64,000 nt of DNA from Hydractinia symbiolongicarpus (GCF_029227915.1 NC_079875.1:42119201-42183200); one strand, 5' to 3'; positions 1 through 11,900 are shown, counted from the first letter of the stretch. Notes: generated by a model from the sequence alone, not told the origin. Made by a program: numbers and translations.

Positions 1-203
1 TTCGGTAAATGAGTTTACTCCCTGGGTACTTTCTTTGTATACTTTTGACTATACCGGCCGAGTCCGGGATTTACGGGAAATCGCGGGTTTTCGTTTGCCG
101 GCAATTAAACTTCTTTTATTCAGCGTCTCATTAAAAATGAAAACATTTTTGAAAACTACAAGTCTCATGCGTTTTAGTGGTGAAAAAATGATTTAAAAAA
201 TCG
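1..203 (+). repeat. First complete monomer; sets the coordinate frame
   Basis: This 203-bp unit runs from TTCGG to the ATCG before the next TTCGG at 204. I use its phase for all other monomers. In order it holds: GGG runs and the variable word CCCTGGG (about 17-26), T-rich GTATAC (about 37-42), the G-tract/dyad core (about 55-87), TTCGTTTGCCGG and the variable CGATTAAAC (about 90-110), the T-rich TTCTTTTATTCAGCG (about 111-125), the AAAAATG/CATTTTT dyad (about 131-152), CTCATGCG, and the AT-rich spacer (182-203). This copy has the CCGGCCGAG variant, which removes the first core GGG. The phase choice is arbitrary; the true array end is not visible. Confidence 0.95.
181..203 (+). other. AT-rich spacer at monomer end (example)
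   Basis: About 20 bp made almost only of A and T, with A-runs on both sides of a TTTAA centre, repeated every ~203 bp. Some variants insert C (GTGCAAAAAT) or G (GAAAAAGTAATTT, GAAAAAATGATTT). It is a plausible linker or AT-hook/minor-groove binding segment, which is inference from composition only. Confidence 0.6.
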
Positions 204-738
204 TTCGGGAAATGAGTTTACTTCCTGGGTACTTTCTTTGTATACTTTTGACTATACCGGCCGAGTCCGGGATTTACGGGAAATCGCGGGTTTTCGTTTG
301 CCGGCGATTAAACTTCTTTTATTCAGCGTCTCATTAAAAATGAAAACATTTTTGAAAACTACAAGTCTCATGCGTTTTAGTGGTGAAAAAATAATTTAAA
401 AAATCGTTCGGGAAATGAGTTTACTCCCTGGGTACTTTCTTTGTATACTTTTGACTATACGGGCCGAGTCCGGGATTTACGGGAAATCGCGGGTTTTCCT
501 TTGCGAGCGATTAAACTTCTTTTATTTAGCGCCCCTTCAAAAATAAAAACATTTTTGAAAACTACAAGTCTCATGCGTTTTAGTGGTGCAAAATTAATTT
601 AAAAAATCGTTCGGGAAATGAGTTTACTCCCTGGGTACTTTTTTGTATACTTTTGACTATACGGGCCGAGTCCGGGATTTAAGGGAAATCGCGGGTTTTC
701 GTTTGCCAGCGATTAAACTTCTTTTATTCAGCGTCCCA

Positions 739-760
739 TCAAAAATGAAAACATTTTTGA
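739..760 (+). other. 22-bp dyad with 9-bp perfect arms (example)
   Basis: Arms TCAAAAATG and CATTTTTGA with an AAAA loop. It sits at monomer positions 131-152 and is perfect in monomers with the CATCAAAAATGAAAAC word. AATAAAAAC monomers carry one mismatch, and ATTAAAAATG monomers one outer mismatch. Conserved in most of the array. Confidence 0.75.
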
Positions 761-3700
761 AAACTACAAGTCTCATGCGTTTTAGTGGTGAGAAAATGAT
801 TTAAGAAATCGTTCGGGAAATGAGTTTACTCCCTGGATACTTTCTTTGTATACTTTTGACTATACGGGCCGAGTCCGGAATTTACGGGAAATCGCGGGTT
901 TTCGTTTGCCAGCGATTAAACTTCTTTTATTCAGCGTCCCATCAAAAATTAAAAAATTTTTGAAAACTACAAGTCCCATCGTTGTAGTGGTGAAGAAATG
1001 ATTTAAAAAATCGTTCGGGGAATGAGTTTACTCCCTGGGTACTTTCTTTGTATACTTTGGACTATACGGGCCAGGTCTGGGATTTACGGGATATTGCGGG
1101 TTTTCGTTTGCCGGTGATTAAACTTCTTTTATTCAGCGTCTCATCAAAAATGAAAACATTTTTGAAAACTACAAGTCTCATGCGTTTTAGTGGTGAAAAA
1201 ATGATTTAAAAAATCGTTCGGGAAATGAGTTTACTCCCTGGGTACTTTCTTTGTATACTTTTGACTATACGGGCCGAGTCTGGGATTTACGGGAAATCGC
1301 GGCTTTTCGTTTGCCAGCGATTAAACTTCTTTTATTTAGCGTCCCATCAAAAATAAAAACATTTTTGAAAACTACAAGTCTCATGCGTTTTAGTGGTGAA
1401 AAAATAATTTAAAAAATCGTTCGGGAAATGAGTTTACTCCCTGGGTACTTTTTTTGTATTCTTTCGACTATACGGGCCGAGTCCGGGATTTAAGGGAAAT
1501 CGCGGGTTTTCGTTTGCCAGCGATTAAACTTCTTTTATTCAGCGTCCCATCAAAATGAAAACATTTTTAAAAACTACAAACCTCATGCGTTTTAGTGGTG
1601 AAAAAATAATTTAAAAAATCGTTCGAGAAACGAGTTTACTCCCTGGGTACTTTTTTTGTATACTTTTGACTATGCGGGCCAAGCCCGGAATTTACGGGAA
1701 ATCGCGGGTTTTCGTTTGCCGGCGATTAAACTTCTTTCGTTAGGCGTCTCATCAAAAATGAAAACATTTTTGAAAACTACAAATCTCATGCGTTTTAGTG
1801 GTGAAAAAATAATTTAAAAAATCGTTCGGTAAATGAGTTTACTCCCTGGGTACTTTCTTTGTATACTTTTGACTATACCGGCCGAGTCCGGGATTTACAG
1901 GAAATCGCGGGTTTTCGTTTGCCGGCAATTAAACTTCTTTTATTCAGCGTCTCATTAAAAATGAAAACATTTTTGAAAACTACAAGTCTCATGCGTTTTA
2001 GTGGTGAAAAAATAATTTAAAAAATCGTTCGGGAAATGAGTTTACTCCCTGGGTACTTTCTTTGTATACTTTTGACTATACGGGCCGAGTCCGGGATTTA
2101 CGGGAAATCGCGGGTTTTCCTTTGCGAGCGATTAAACTTCTTTTATTTAGCGTCCCATCAAAAATAAAAACATTTTTGAAAACTACAAGTCTCATGCGTT
2201 TTAGTGGTGCAAAAATAATTTAAAAAATCGTTCGGGAAATGAGTTTACTCCCTGGGTACTTTTTTGTATACTTTTGACTATACGGGACGAGTCCGGTATT
2301 TACGGGAAATCGCGGATTTTCGTTTGCCGGCGATTAAACCTCTTTCATTAAGCGTCTCATCAAAAATGAAAACATTTTTGAAAACTACAAGTCTCATGCG
2401 TTTTAGTGGTGAAAAAATAATTTAAAAAATCGTTCGGGAAATGAATTTACTCCCTGGGTACTTTCTTTGTATACTTTTGGCTATACGGGCCGAGTCCGGG
2501 ATTTACGGGAAATCGCGAATTTTCTTTTGCCGGCGATTAAACCTCTTTCATTAAGCGTCTCATCAAAAATGAAAACATTTTTGAAAACTACAAGTCTCAT
2601 GCGTTTTAGTGGTGAAAAAATAATTTAAAAAATCGTTCGGGAAATGAGTTTACTCCCTGGGTACTTTCTTTGTATACTTTTGACTATACGGGCCGAGTCC
2701 GGGATTTACGGGAAATCGCGGCTTTTCGTTTGCCAGCGATTAAACTTCTTTTATTTAGCGTCCCATCAAAAATAAAAACATTTTTAAAAACTACAAGTCT
2801 CATGCGTTTTAGTGGTGAAAAAATAATTTAAAAAATCGTTCGGTAAATGAGTTTACTCCCTGGGTACTTTCTTTGTATACTTTTGACTATACGGGCCGAG
2901 TCTGGGATTTACGGGAAATCGCGGGTTTTCGTTTGCGAGCGATTAAACTTCTTTTATTTAGCGCCCCATCAAAAATAAAAACATTTTTGAAAACTACAAG
3001 TCTCATGCGTTTTAGTGGTGCAAAAATAATTTAAAAAATCGTTCGGGAAATGAGTTTACTCCCTGGGTACTTTTTTGTATACTTTTGACTATACGGGCCG
3101 AGTCCGGGATTTAAGGGAAATCGTGGGTTTTCGTTTGCCAGCGATTAAACTTCTTTCATTCAGCGTCCCATCAAAAATGAAAACATTTCTGAAAACTACA
3201 AGTCTCATGCGTTTTAGTGGTGAGAAAATGATTTAAAAAATCGTTCGGGAAATGAGTTTACTCCCTGGATACTTTCTTTGTATACTTTTGACTATACGGG
3301 CCGAGTCCGGGATTTACGGGAAATCGCGGGTTTTCGTTTGCCAGCGATTAAACTTCTTTTATTCAGCGTCCCATCAAAAATGAAAACATTTTTGAAAACT
3401 ACAAGTCCCATCGTTGTAGTGGTGAAAAAATGATTTAAAAAATCGTTTGGGGAATGAGTTTACTCCCTGGGTACTTTCTTTGTATACTTTGGACTATACG
3501 GGCCAGGTCCGGGATTTACGGGATATCGCAGGTTTTTGTTTGCCGGCGATTAAACTTCTTTTATTCAGCGTCTCATCAAAAATGAAAACATTTTTGAAAA
3601 CTACAAGTCTCATGCGTTTTAGTGGTGAAAAAATGATTTAAAAAATCGTTCGGGAAATGAGTTTACTCCCTGGGTACTTTCTTTGTATACTTTTGACTAT

Positions 3701-4108
3701 ACGGGCCGAGTCCGGGATTTACGGGAAATCGCGGCTTTTCGTTTGCCAGCGATTAAACTTCTTTTATTTAGCGTCCCATCAAAAATAAAAACATTTTTGA
3801 AAACTACAAGTCTCATGCGTTTTAGTGGTGAAAAAATAATTTAAAAAATCGTTCGGGAAATGCGTTTACTCCCTGGGTACTTTTTTTGTATTCTCTTGAC
3901 TATACGGGCCGAGTCCGGGATTTAAGGGAAATCGCGGGTTTTCGTTTGCCAGCGATTAAACTTCTTTTATTCAGCGTCCCATCAAAAATGAAAACATTTT
4001 TAAAAACTACAAACCTCATGCGTTTTAGTGGTGAAAAAATAATTTAAAAAATCGTTCGAGAAATGAGTTTACTCCCTGGGTACTTTTTTTGTATACTTTC
4101 GACTATAC

Positions 4109-4141
4109 GGGCCAAGCCCGGGATTTACGGGAAATCGCGGG
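4109..4141 (+). other. G-quadruplex-like motif in monomer core (example)
   Basis: Four GGG runs at 4109-4111, 4120-4122, 4129-4131 and 4139-4141, with loops of 8, 6 and 7 nt. The middle loops fit the classical 1-7 nt rule; the first is one nucleotide over it and within extended-loop definitions. The motif is complete in Q- and R-type monomers and weakened to GG in the fourth tract of P, S, CGCGGC and CGCGGA subtypes. CCGGCCGAG monomers lose the first tract. Whether it folds in the cell is unknown. Confidence 0.6.
4117..4141 (+). other. Core dyad overlapping the G-tract motif (example)
   Basis: Outer arms CCCG and CGGG and inner arms GATTT and AAATC surround a 5-nt ACGGG loop, with a single G/G mismatch between outer and inner arms. 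It is complete in monomers with AAGCCCGGG; GTCCGGG monomers lose one outer pair on DNA. It uses three of the four GGG runs of the quadruplex motif, so the two structures would exclude each other. Confidence 0.65.
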
Positions 4142-4300
4142 TTTTCGTTTGCCGGCGATTAAACCTCTTTCATTAGGCGTCTTATCAAAAATGAAAACAT
4201 TTTTGAAAACTACAAATCTCATGCGTTTTAGTGGTGAAAAAATAGTTTAAAAAATCGTTCGGTAAATGAGTTTACTTCCTAGGTACTTTCTTTGTATACA

Positions 4301-4314
4301 TTCGACTATACGGG
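4301..4314 (+). other. CENP-B-box-like word, one base short (example)
   Basis: TTCG and CGGG are separated by six bases (ACTATA). The mammalian CENP-B box has TTCG and CGGG separated by seven, with an A at the fifth of them. The word occurs in ACATTCGACTATACGGG subtypes (R and CACAGG types); other subtypes have TTTTGAC and lose TTCG. The spacing is wrong for the known protein, so I record it only as a resemblance. Confidence 0.25.
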
Positions 4315-6081
4315 CCAAGCCCGGGATTTACGGGAAATCGCGGGTTTTCGTTTGCCGGCGATTAAACCACTTTCACTAAGCGTCTCATCAAAAATGAAAA
4401 CATTTCTGAAAACTACAAGTCTCATGCGTTTTAGTGGTGAAAAAATTATTTAAAAAATCGTTCGGGAAATGAGTTTACTCCCTGGGTACTTTCTTTGTAT
4501 ACTTTTGACTATACCGGCCGAGTCCGGGATTTACGGGAAATAGCGGGTTTTCGTTTGCCGGCGATTAAACTTCTTTTATTCAGCGTCTCATTAAAAATGA
4601 AAACATTTTTGAAAACTACAAGTCTCATGCGTTTTAGTGGTGAAAAAATGATTTAAAAAATCGTTCGGGAAATGAGTTTACTCCCTGGGTACTGTCTTTG
4701 TATACTTTTGACTATACGGGCCGAGTCCGGGATTTACGGGAAATCGCGGCTTTTCGTTTGCCAGCGATTAAACTTCTTTTATTTAGCGTCGCATCAAAAA
4801 TAAAAACATTTTTGAAAACTACAAGTCTCATGCGTTTTAGTGGTGAAAAAATAATTTAAAAAATCGTTCGGGAAATGAGTTTACTCCCTGGGTACTTTTT
4901 TGTATTCTTTTGACTATACGGGCCGAGTCCGGGATTTAAGGGAAATCGCGGGTTTTCGTTTGCCAGCGATTAAACTTCTTTTATTCAGCGTCCCATCAAA
5001 AATGAAAACATTTTTAAAAACTACAAACCTCATGCGTTTTAGTGGTGAAAAAATAATTTACAAAATCGTTCGAGAAATGAGTTTACTCCCTGGGTACTTT
5101 TCTTGTATACTTTTGACTATACGGGCCAAGCCCAAGATTTACGGGAAATCGCGGGTTTTTGTTTGCCGGCGATTAACCCTCTTTCATTAGGCGTCTCATC
5201 AAAAATGAAAACATTTTTGAAAACTACAAATCTCATGCGTTTTAGTGGTGAAAAAATAATTTAAAAAATCGTTCGGTAAATGAGTTTAATTCCTAGGTAC
5301 TTTCTTTGTATACATTCGACTATACGGGCCAAGCCCGGGATTTACGGGAAATCGCGGGTTTTCGTTTGCCGGCGATTAAACCACTTTCATTCAGCGTCTC
5401 ATCAAAAATGAAAACATTTCTGAAAACTACAAGTCTCATGCGTTTTAGTGGTGAAAAAATTATTTAAAAAATCGTTCGGGAAATGAGTTTACTCCCTGGG
5501 TACTTTCTTTGTATACTTTTGACTATACCGGCCGAGTCCGGGATTTACGGGAAATCGCGGGTTTTCGTTTGCCGGCGATTAAACTTCTTTTATTCAGCGT
5601 CTCATTAAAAATGAAAACATTTTTAAAAACTACAAGTCTCATTCGTTTTAGTGGTGAAAAAATAATTTAAAAAATCGTTCGGGAAATGAGTTTACTCCCT
5701 GGGTATTTTTTTGTATACTTTTGACTATACGGGCCGAGTCCGGGATTTACGGGAAATCGCGGGTTTTTCTTTGCGAGCGATTAAACTTCTTTTATTTAGC
5801 GTCCCATCAAAAATAAAAACATTTTTGAAAACTACAAGTCTCATGCGTTTTAGTGGTGCAAAAATAATTTAAAAAATCGTTCGGGAAATGAGTTTACTCC
5901 CTGGGTACTTTTTTGTGTACTTTTGACTATACGGGCCGAGTCCGGGATTTAAGGAAAATCGCGGGTTTCCGTTTGCCAGCGATTAAACTTCTTTTATTCA
6001 GCGTCCCATCAAAAATGAAAACATTTTTGAAAACTACAAGTCTCATGCGTTTTAGTGGTGAAAAAATGATTTAAAAAATCG

Positions 6082-8921
6082 TTCGGGAAATGAGTTTACT
6101 CCCTGGGTACTTTATTTGTATACTTTTGACTATACGGGCCGAGTCCGGGATTTACGGGAAATCGCGGCTTTTCGTTTGCCGACGATTAAACCACTTTCAT
6201 TATGCGTCTCATTAAAAATGAAAACATTTTTAAAAACTACAAACCTCATGCGTTTTAGTGGTGAAAAAATAATTTAAAAAATCGTTCGAGAAATGAGTTT
6301 ACTCCTTGGGTACTTTTTTTGTATACTTTTGACTATACGGGCCAAGCCCGGGATTTACGGGAAATCGCGGGTTTTCGTTTGCCGGCGATTAAACCTCTTT
6401 CATTAGGCGTCTCATCAAAAATGAAAACATTTTTGAAAACTACAAATCTCATGCGTTTTAGTGGTGAAAAAATAATTTAAAAAATCGTTCGGTAAATGAG
6501 TTTACTTCCTAGGTACTTTCTTTGTATACATTCGACTATACGGGCCAAGCCCGGGATTTACGGGAAATCGCGGGTTTTCGTTTGCCGGCGATTAAACCAC
6601 TTTCATTAAGCGTCTCATCAAAAATGAAAACATTTTTGAAAACTACAAGTTTCATGCGTTTTAGTGCTGAAAAAATAATTTAAAAAATCGTTCGGGAAAT
6701 GAGTTTACTCCCTGGGTACTTTCTTTGTATGCTTTTGACTATATGGGCCGAGTCCGGGATTTACGGGAAATCGCGGATTTTCGTTTGCAAGCGATTAAAC
6801 TTCTTTTATTTAGCGTCCCATCAAAAATGAAAACATTTTTGAAAACTACAAGTCTCATGCGTTTTAGTGGTGAAAAAATGATTTAAAAAATCGTTCGGGA
6901 AATGAGTTTACTCCCTGGGTACTTTATTTGTATACTTTTGACTATACGGGCCGAGTCCGGGATTTACGGGAAATCGCGGCTTTTCGTTTGGCGACGATTA
7001 AATCACTTTCATTATGCGTCTCATTAAAAATGAAAACATTTTAAAAACTACCAACCTCATGCGTTTTAGTGGTGAAAAAATAATTTAAAAAATCGTTCGA
7101 GAAACGAGTTTACTCCTTGGGTACTTTTTTTGTATACTTTTGACTATACGGGCCAAGCCCGGGATTTACGGGAAATCGCGGGTTTTCGTTTGCCGGCGAT
7201 TAAACCTCTTTCATTAGGCGTCTCATCAAAAATGAAAACATTTTTGAAAACTACAAATCTCATGCGTTTTAGTGGTGAAAAAATAATTTAAAAAATCGTT
7301 CGGTAAATGAGTTTACTTCCTAGGTACTTTCTTTGTATACATTCGACTATACGGGCCAAGCCCGGGATTTACGGGAAATCGCGGGTTTTCGTTTGCCGGC
7401 GATTAAACCACTTTCATTAAGCGTCTCATCAAAAATGAAAACATTTCAGAAAACTACAAGTCTCATGCGTTTTAGTGCTGAAAAAATAATTTAAAAAATC
7501 GTTCGGGAAATGAGTTTACTCCCTGGGTACTTTCTTTGTATACTTTTGACTATATGGGCCGAGTCCGGGATTTACGGGAAATCGCGGATTTTCGTTTGCA
7601 AGCGATTAAACTTCTTTTATTTAGCGTCCCCTCAAAAATAAAAGCATTTTTGAAAACTACAAGTCTCATGCGTTTTAGTGGTGCAAAAATAATTTAAAAA
7701 ATCGTTCGGGAAATGAGTTTACTCCCTGGGTACTTTTTTGTATACTTTTGACTATACGGGCCGAGTCCGGTATTTAAGGGAAATCGCAGGTTTTCGTTTG
7801 CCAGCGATTAAACTTCTTTTATTCAGCATCCCATCAAAAATGAAAACATTTTTGAAAACTACAAGTCTCATGCGTTTTAGTGGTGAAAAAATGATTTAAA
7901 AAATCGTTCGGGAAATGAGTTTACTACCTGGGTACTTTTTTGTATACTTTTGACTATACGGGCCGAGTCCGGGATTTAAGGGAAATCGCGGGTTTTCGTT
8001 TGCCAGCGATTAAACTTCTTTTATTCAGCGTCCCATCAAAAATGAAAACATTTTTAAAAACTACAAACCTCATGCGTTTTAGTGGTGAAAAAATAATTTA
8101 AAAAATCGTTCGAGAAATGAGTTTACTCCCTGGGTACTTTTTTTGTATACTTTTGACTATACGGGCCAAGCCCGGGATTTACGGGAAATCGCGGCTTTTC
8201 GTTTGCCGGCGATTGAACCTCTTTCATTAGGCATCTCATCAAAAATGAAAACATTTTTGAAAACTACAAGTCTCATGCGTTTTAGTGGTGAAAAAATGAT
8301 TTAAAAAATCGTTTGGGAAATGAGTTTACTCCCTGGGTACTTTATTTGTATACTTTTGACTATACGGGCCGAGTCCGGGATTTACGGGAAATCGCGGCTT
8401 TTCGTTTGCCGACGATTAAACCACTTTCATTATGCGTCTCATTAAAAATGAAAACATTTTTAAAAACTACAAACCTCATGCGTTTTAGTGGTGAAAAAAT
8501 AATTTAAAAAATCGTTCGAGAAATGAGTTTACTCCCTGGGTACTTTTTTTGTATACTTTTGACTATACGGGCCGAGCCCGGGATTTACGGGAAATCGCGG
8601 GTTTTCGTTTGCCGGCGATTAAACCTCTTTCATTAGGCGTCTCATCAAAATTGAAAACATTTTTGAAAACTACAAATCTCATGCGTTTTAGTGGTGAAAA
8701 AATAATTTAAAAAATCGTTCGGTAAATGAGTTTACTTCCTAGGTACTTTCTTTGTATACATTCGACTATACGGGCCAAGCCCGGGATTTACGGGAAATCG
8801 CGGGTTTTCGTTTGCCGGCGATTAAACCACTTTCATTAAGCGTCTCATCAAAAATGAAAACATTTCTGAAAACTACAAGTCTCATGCGTTTTAGTGCTGA
8901 AAAAATAATTTAAAAAATCGT
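6082..8921 (+). repeat. Region A2: small P-Q-R-S tetrad domain
   Basis: P monomers (marked by TTTATTTG and GCCGACG) start at 6082, 6894 and 8312. The first interval is 812 bp (P,Q,R,S) and the second is 1418 bp (7 monomers). Subtypes are those of the much larger tetrad domain at 43760-54111, and P at 6082 matches P at 43760 at offset 37678. The P copy at 6894 has private changes (GTTTGGCGACG, CATTTTAAAAAC, CTACCAACC), so it has diverged from the homogenised copies. This looks like the unexpanded version of region G. Confidence 0.82.
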
Positions 8922-11900
8922 TCGGGAAATGAGTTTACTCCCTGGGTACTTTCTTTGTATACTTTTGACTATATGGGCCGAGTCCGGGATTTACGGGAAA
9001 TCGCGGATTTTCGTTTGCAAGCGATTAAACTTCTTTTATTTAGCGTCCCATCAAAAATAAAAGCATTTTTGAAAACTACAAGTCTCATGCGTTTTAGTGG
9101 TGCAAAAATAATTTAAAAAATCGTTCGGGAAATGAGTTTACTCCCTGGGTACTTTTTTGTATACTTTTGACTATACGGGCCGAGTCCGGTATTTAAGGGA
9201 AATCGCAGGTTTTCGTTTGCCAGCGATTAAACTTCTTTTATTCAGCATCCCATCAAAAATGAAAACATTTTTGAAAACTACAAGTCTCATGCGTTTTAGT
9301 GGTGAAAAAATGATTTAAAAAATCGTTCGGGAAATGAGTTTACTACCTGGGTACTTTTTTGTATACTTTTGACTATACGGGCCGAGTCCGGGATTTAAGG
9401 GAAATCGCGGGTTTTCGTTTGCCAGCGATTAAACTTCTTTTATTCAGCGTCCCATCAAAAATGAAAACATTTTTAAAAACTACAAACCTCATGCGTTTTA
9501 GTGGTGAAAAAATAATTTAAAAAATTGTTCGAGAAATGAGTTTACTCCCTGGGTACTTTTTTTGTATACTTTTGACTATACGGGCCAAGCCCGGGATTTA
9601 CGGGAAATCGCGGCTTTTCGTTTGCCGGCGATTGAACCTCTTTTATTAGGCATCTCATCAAAAATGAAAACATTTTTGAAAACTACAAATCTCATGCGTT
9701 TTAGTGGTGAAAAAATAATTTAAAAAATCGTTCGGTAAATGAGTTTACTTCCTAGGTACTTTCTTTGTATACATTCGACTATACGGACAAGCCCGGGATT
9801 TACGGGAAATCGCGGGTTTTCGTTTGCAAGCGATTAAACTTCTTTTATTTAGCGTCCCATCAAAAATAAAAACATTTTTGAAAACTACAAGTCTCATGCG
9901 TTTTAGTGGTGCAAAAATAATTTAAAAAATCGTTCGGGAAATGAGTTTACTCCCTGGGTACTTTTTTGTATACTTTTGACTATACGGGCCGAGTCCGGGA
10001 TTTAAGGGAAATCGCAGGTTTTCGTTTGCCAGCGATTAAACTTCTTTTATTCAGCGTCCCATCAAAAATGAAAACATTTTTGAAAACTACAAGTCTCATG
10101 CGTTTTAGTGGTGAAAAAATGATTTAAAAAATCGTTCGGGAAATGAGTTTACACCCTGGGTACTTTTTTTGTATACTTTTGACTATACGGGCCGAGTCCG
10201 GGATTTAAGGGAAATCGCGGGTTTTCGTTTGCCAGCGATTAAACTTCTTTTATTCAGCGTCCCATCAAAAATGAAAACATTTTTAAAAACTACAAACCTC
10301 ATGCGTTTTAGTGGTGAAAAAATAATTTAAAAAATCGTTCGAGAAATGAGTTTACTCCCTGGGTACTTTTTTTGTATACTTTTGACTATACGGGCCAAGC
10401 CCGGGATTTACGGGAAATCGCGGGTTTTCGTTTGCCGGCGATTAAACCTCTTTCATTAGGCGTCTCATCAAAAATGAAAACATTTTTGAAAACTACAAGT
10501 CTCATGCGTTTTAGTGGTGAAAAAATAATTTAAAAAATCGTTCGGTAAATGAGTTTACTTCCTAGGTACTTTCTTTGTATACATTCGACTATACGGGACA
10601 AGCCCGGGATTTACGGGAAATCGCGGGTTTTCGTTTGCAAGCGATTAAACTTCTTTTATTTAGCGTCCCATCAAAAATAAAAACATTTTTGAAGACTACA
10701 AGTCTCATGCGTTTTAGTGGTGCAAAAATAATTTAAAAAATCGTTCGGGAAATGAGTTTACTCCCTGGGTACTTTCTTTGTATACTTTTGACTATACGGG
10801 CGGAGTCCGGGATTTACGGGAAATCGCGGGTTTTCGTTTGCCAGTGATTAAACTTCTTTTATTCAGCGTCTCATCAAAAATGAAAACATTTTTGAAAACT
10901 ACAAGTCTCATGCGTTTTAGTGGTGAAAAAATAATTTAAAAAACCGTTCGGGAAATGAGTTTACTCCCTGGGTACTTTCTTTGTATATTTTTGACTATAC
11001 GGGCCGAGTCTGGGATTTAAGGGAAATCGCGGGTTTTTGTTTGCCAGCGATTAAACTTCTTTTATTCAGCGTCCCATCAAAAATGAAAACATTTTTGAAA
11101 ACTACAAGTCTCATGCGTTTTAGTGGTGAAAAGATAATTTAAATAATCGTTTGGTAAATGAGTTTACTTCCTAGGTACTTTCTTTGTATACATTCGACTA
11201 TACGGTCCAAGCCCGGGATTTACGGGAAATCGCGGGTTTTCGTTTACCGGCGATTAAACTTCTTTTATGCATCGTCTCATCAAAAATGAAAACATTTTTG
11301 AAAACTACAAATCTCATGCGTTTTAGTGGTGAAAAAATAATTTAAAAAATCGTTCGGTAAATGAGTTTACTTCCTAGGTACTTTCTTTGTATACATTCGA
11401 CTATACGGGACAAGCCCGGGATTTACGGGAAATCGCGGGTTTTCGTTTGCCGGCGATTAAACTTCTTTTATTCAGCGTCTCATCAAAAATGAAAACATTT
11501 TTGAAAACTAAAAGTCTCATGCGTTTTAGTGGTGAAAAAATAATTTAAAAAATCGTTCTGGAAATGAGTTTACTCACAGGGTACTTTCTTTGTATACATT
11601 CGACTATACGGGCCAAGCCCGGGATTTACGGGAAATCGCGGATTTTCGTTTGCCGGCGATTAAACCTCTTTCATTAAGCGTCTCATCAAAAATGAAAACA
11701 TTTTTGGAAACTACAAGTCTCATGCGTTTTAGTGGTGAAAAAATAATTTAAAAAATCGTTCGGGAAATGAGTTTACTCCCTGGGTACTTTCTTTGTATAT
11801 TTTTGACTATACGGGCCGAGTCCGGGATTTACGGGAAATCGCGAATTTTCTTTTGCCGGCGATTAAACCTCTTTCATTAAGCGTCTCATGAAAAATGAAA

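Larger units (their letters stand above)
1939..5677 (+). repeat. Large segmental duplication, copy 1 (partner at 38400)
   Basis: This stretch of variant monomers is repeated in the same order at offset 36461. Landmarks are GAGTCCGGTATTTAC (about 2288/38749), AAATCGTGGG (about 3118/39579), GTTGTAG (3403/39864) and the unit at 4461/40922. Sporadic single-base differences exist, for example GGGTAC/GGGAAC near 2053/38514. The match continues past 5678 at offset 37678 up to about 6700. Confidence 0.88.
1..6081 (+). repeat. Region A: mixed monomers, ~12-monomer higher-order period
   Basis: About 30 monomers of several subtypes. A diagnostic triplet (GGATAC monomer, GTTGTAG monomer, GATATC monomer) occurs near 812-1215 and again near 3240-3640. 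The GTCCCATCGTTGTAG word at 971 and 3403 gives a spacing of 2432 bp, i.e. 12 monomers. Another internal duplication is 9 monomers: GCCGGCAATTAAAC at about 97 and 1921 (offset 1824). From about 1939 onward the region is near-identical to region F at offset 36461. No gene or other feature is visible here. Confidence 0.85.

Noticed and set aside
30-60. TATA-like promoter at GTATACTTTTGACTATAC
   Set aside because: Present in nearly every monomer as part of the T-rich stretch. Nothing downstream looks like a transcription unit, so a promoter call cannot be supported.
131-160. Transcription terminator (hairpin followed by T/A run) at the AAAAATG/CATTTTT dyad
   Set aside because: The stem is A/T-only except for its ends and is not followed by a U-tract in a gene context. 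It is better treated as a satellite dyad.
4301-4314. True CENP-B box
   Set aside because: The spacing between TTCG and CGGG is one base short of the known consensus, so it is listed only as a resemblance.
3447-8507. Open frames of 64-96 codons near 3447, 4900 and 8313
   Set aside because: Same repeated monomer frame, in several cases starting with TTG where TCG has mutated (TTTGGGGAATG). Their presence depends on single-base variants in a non-coding repeat.
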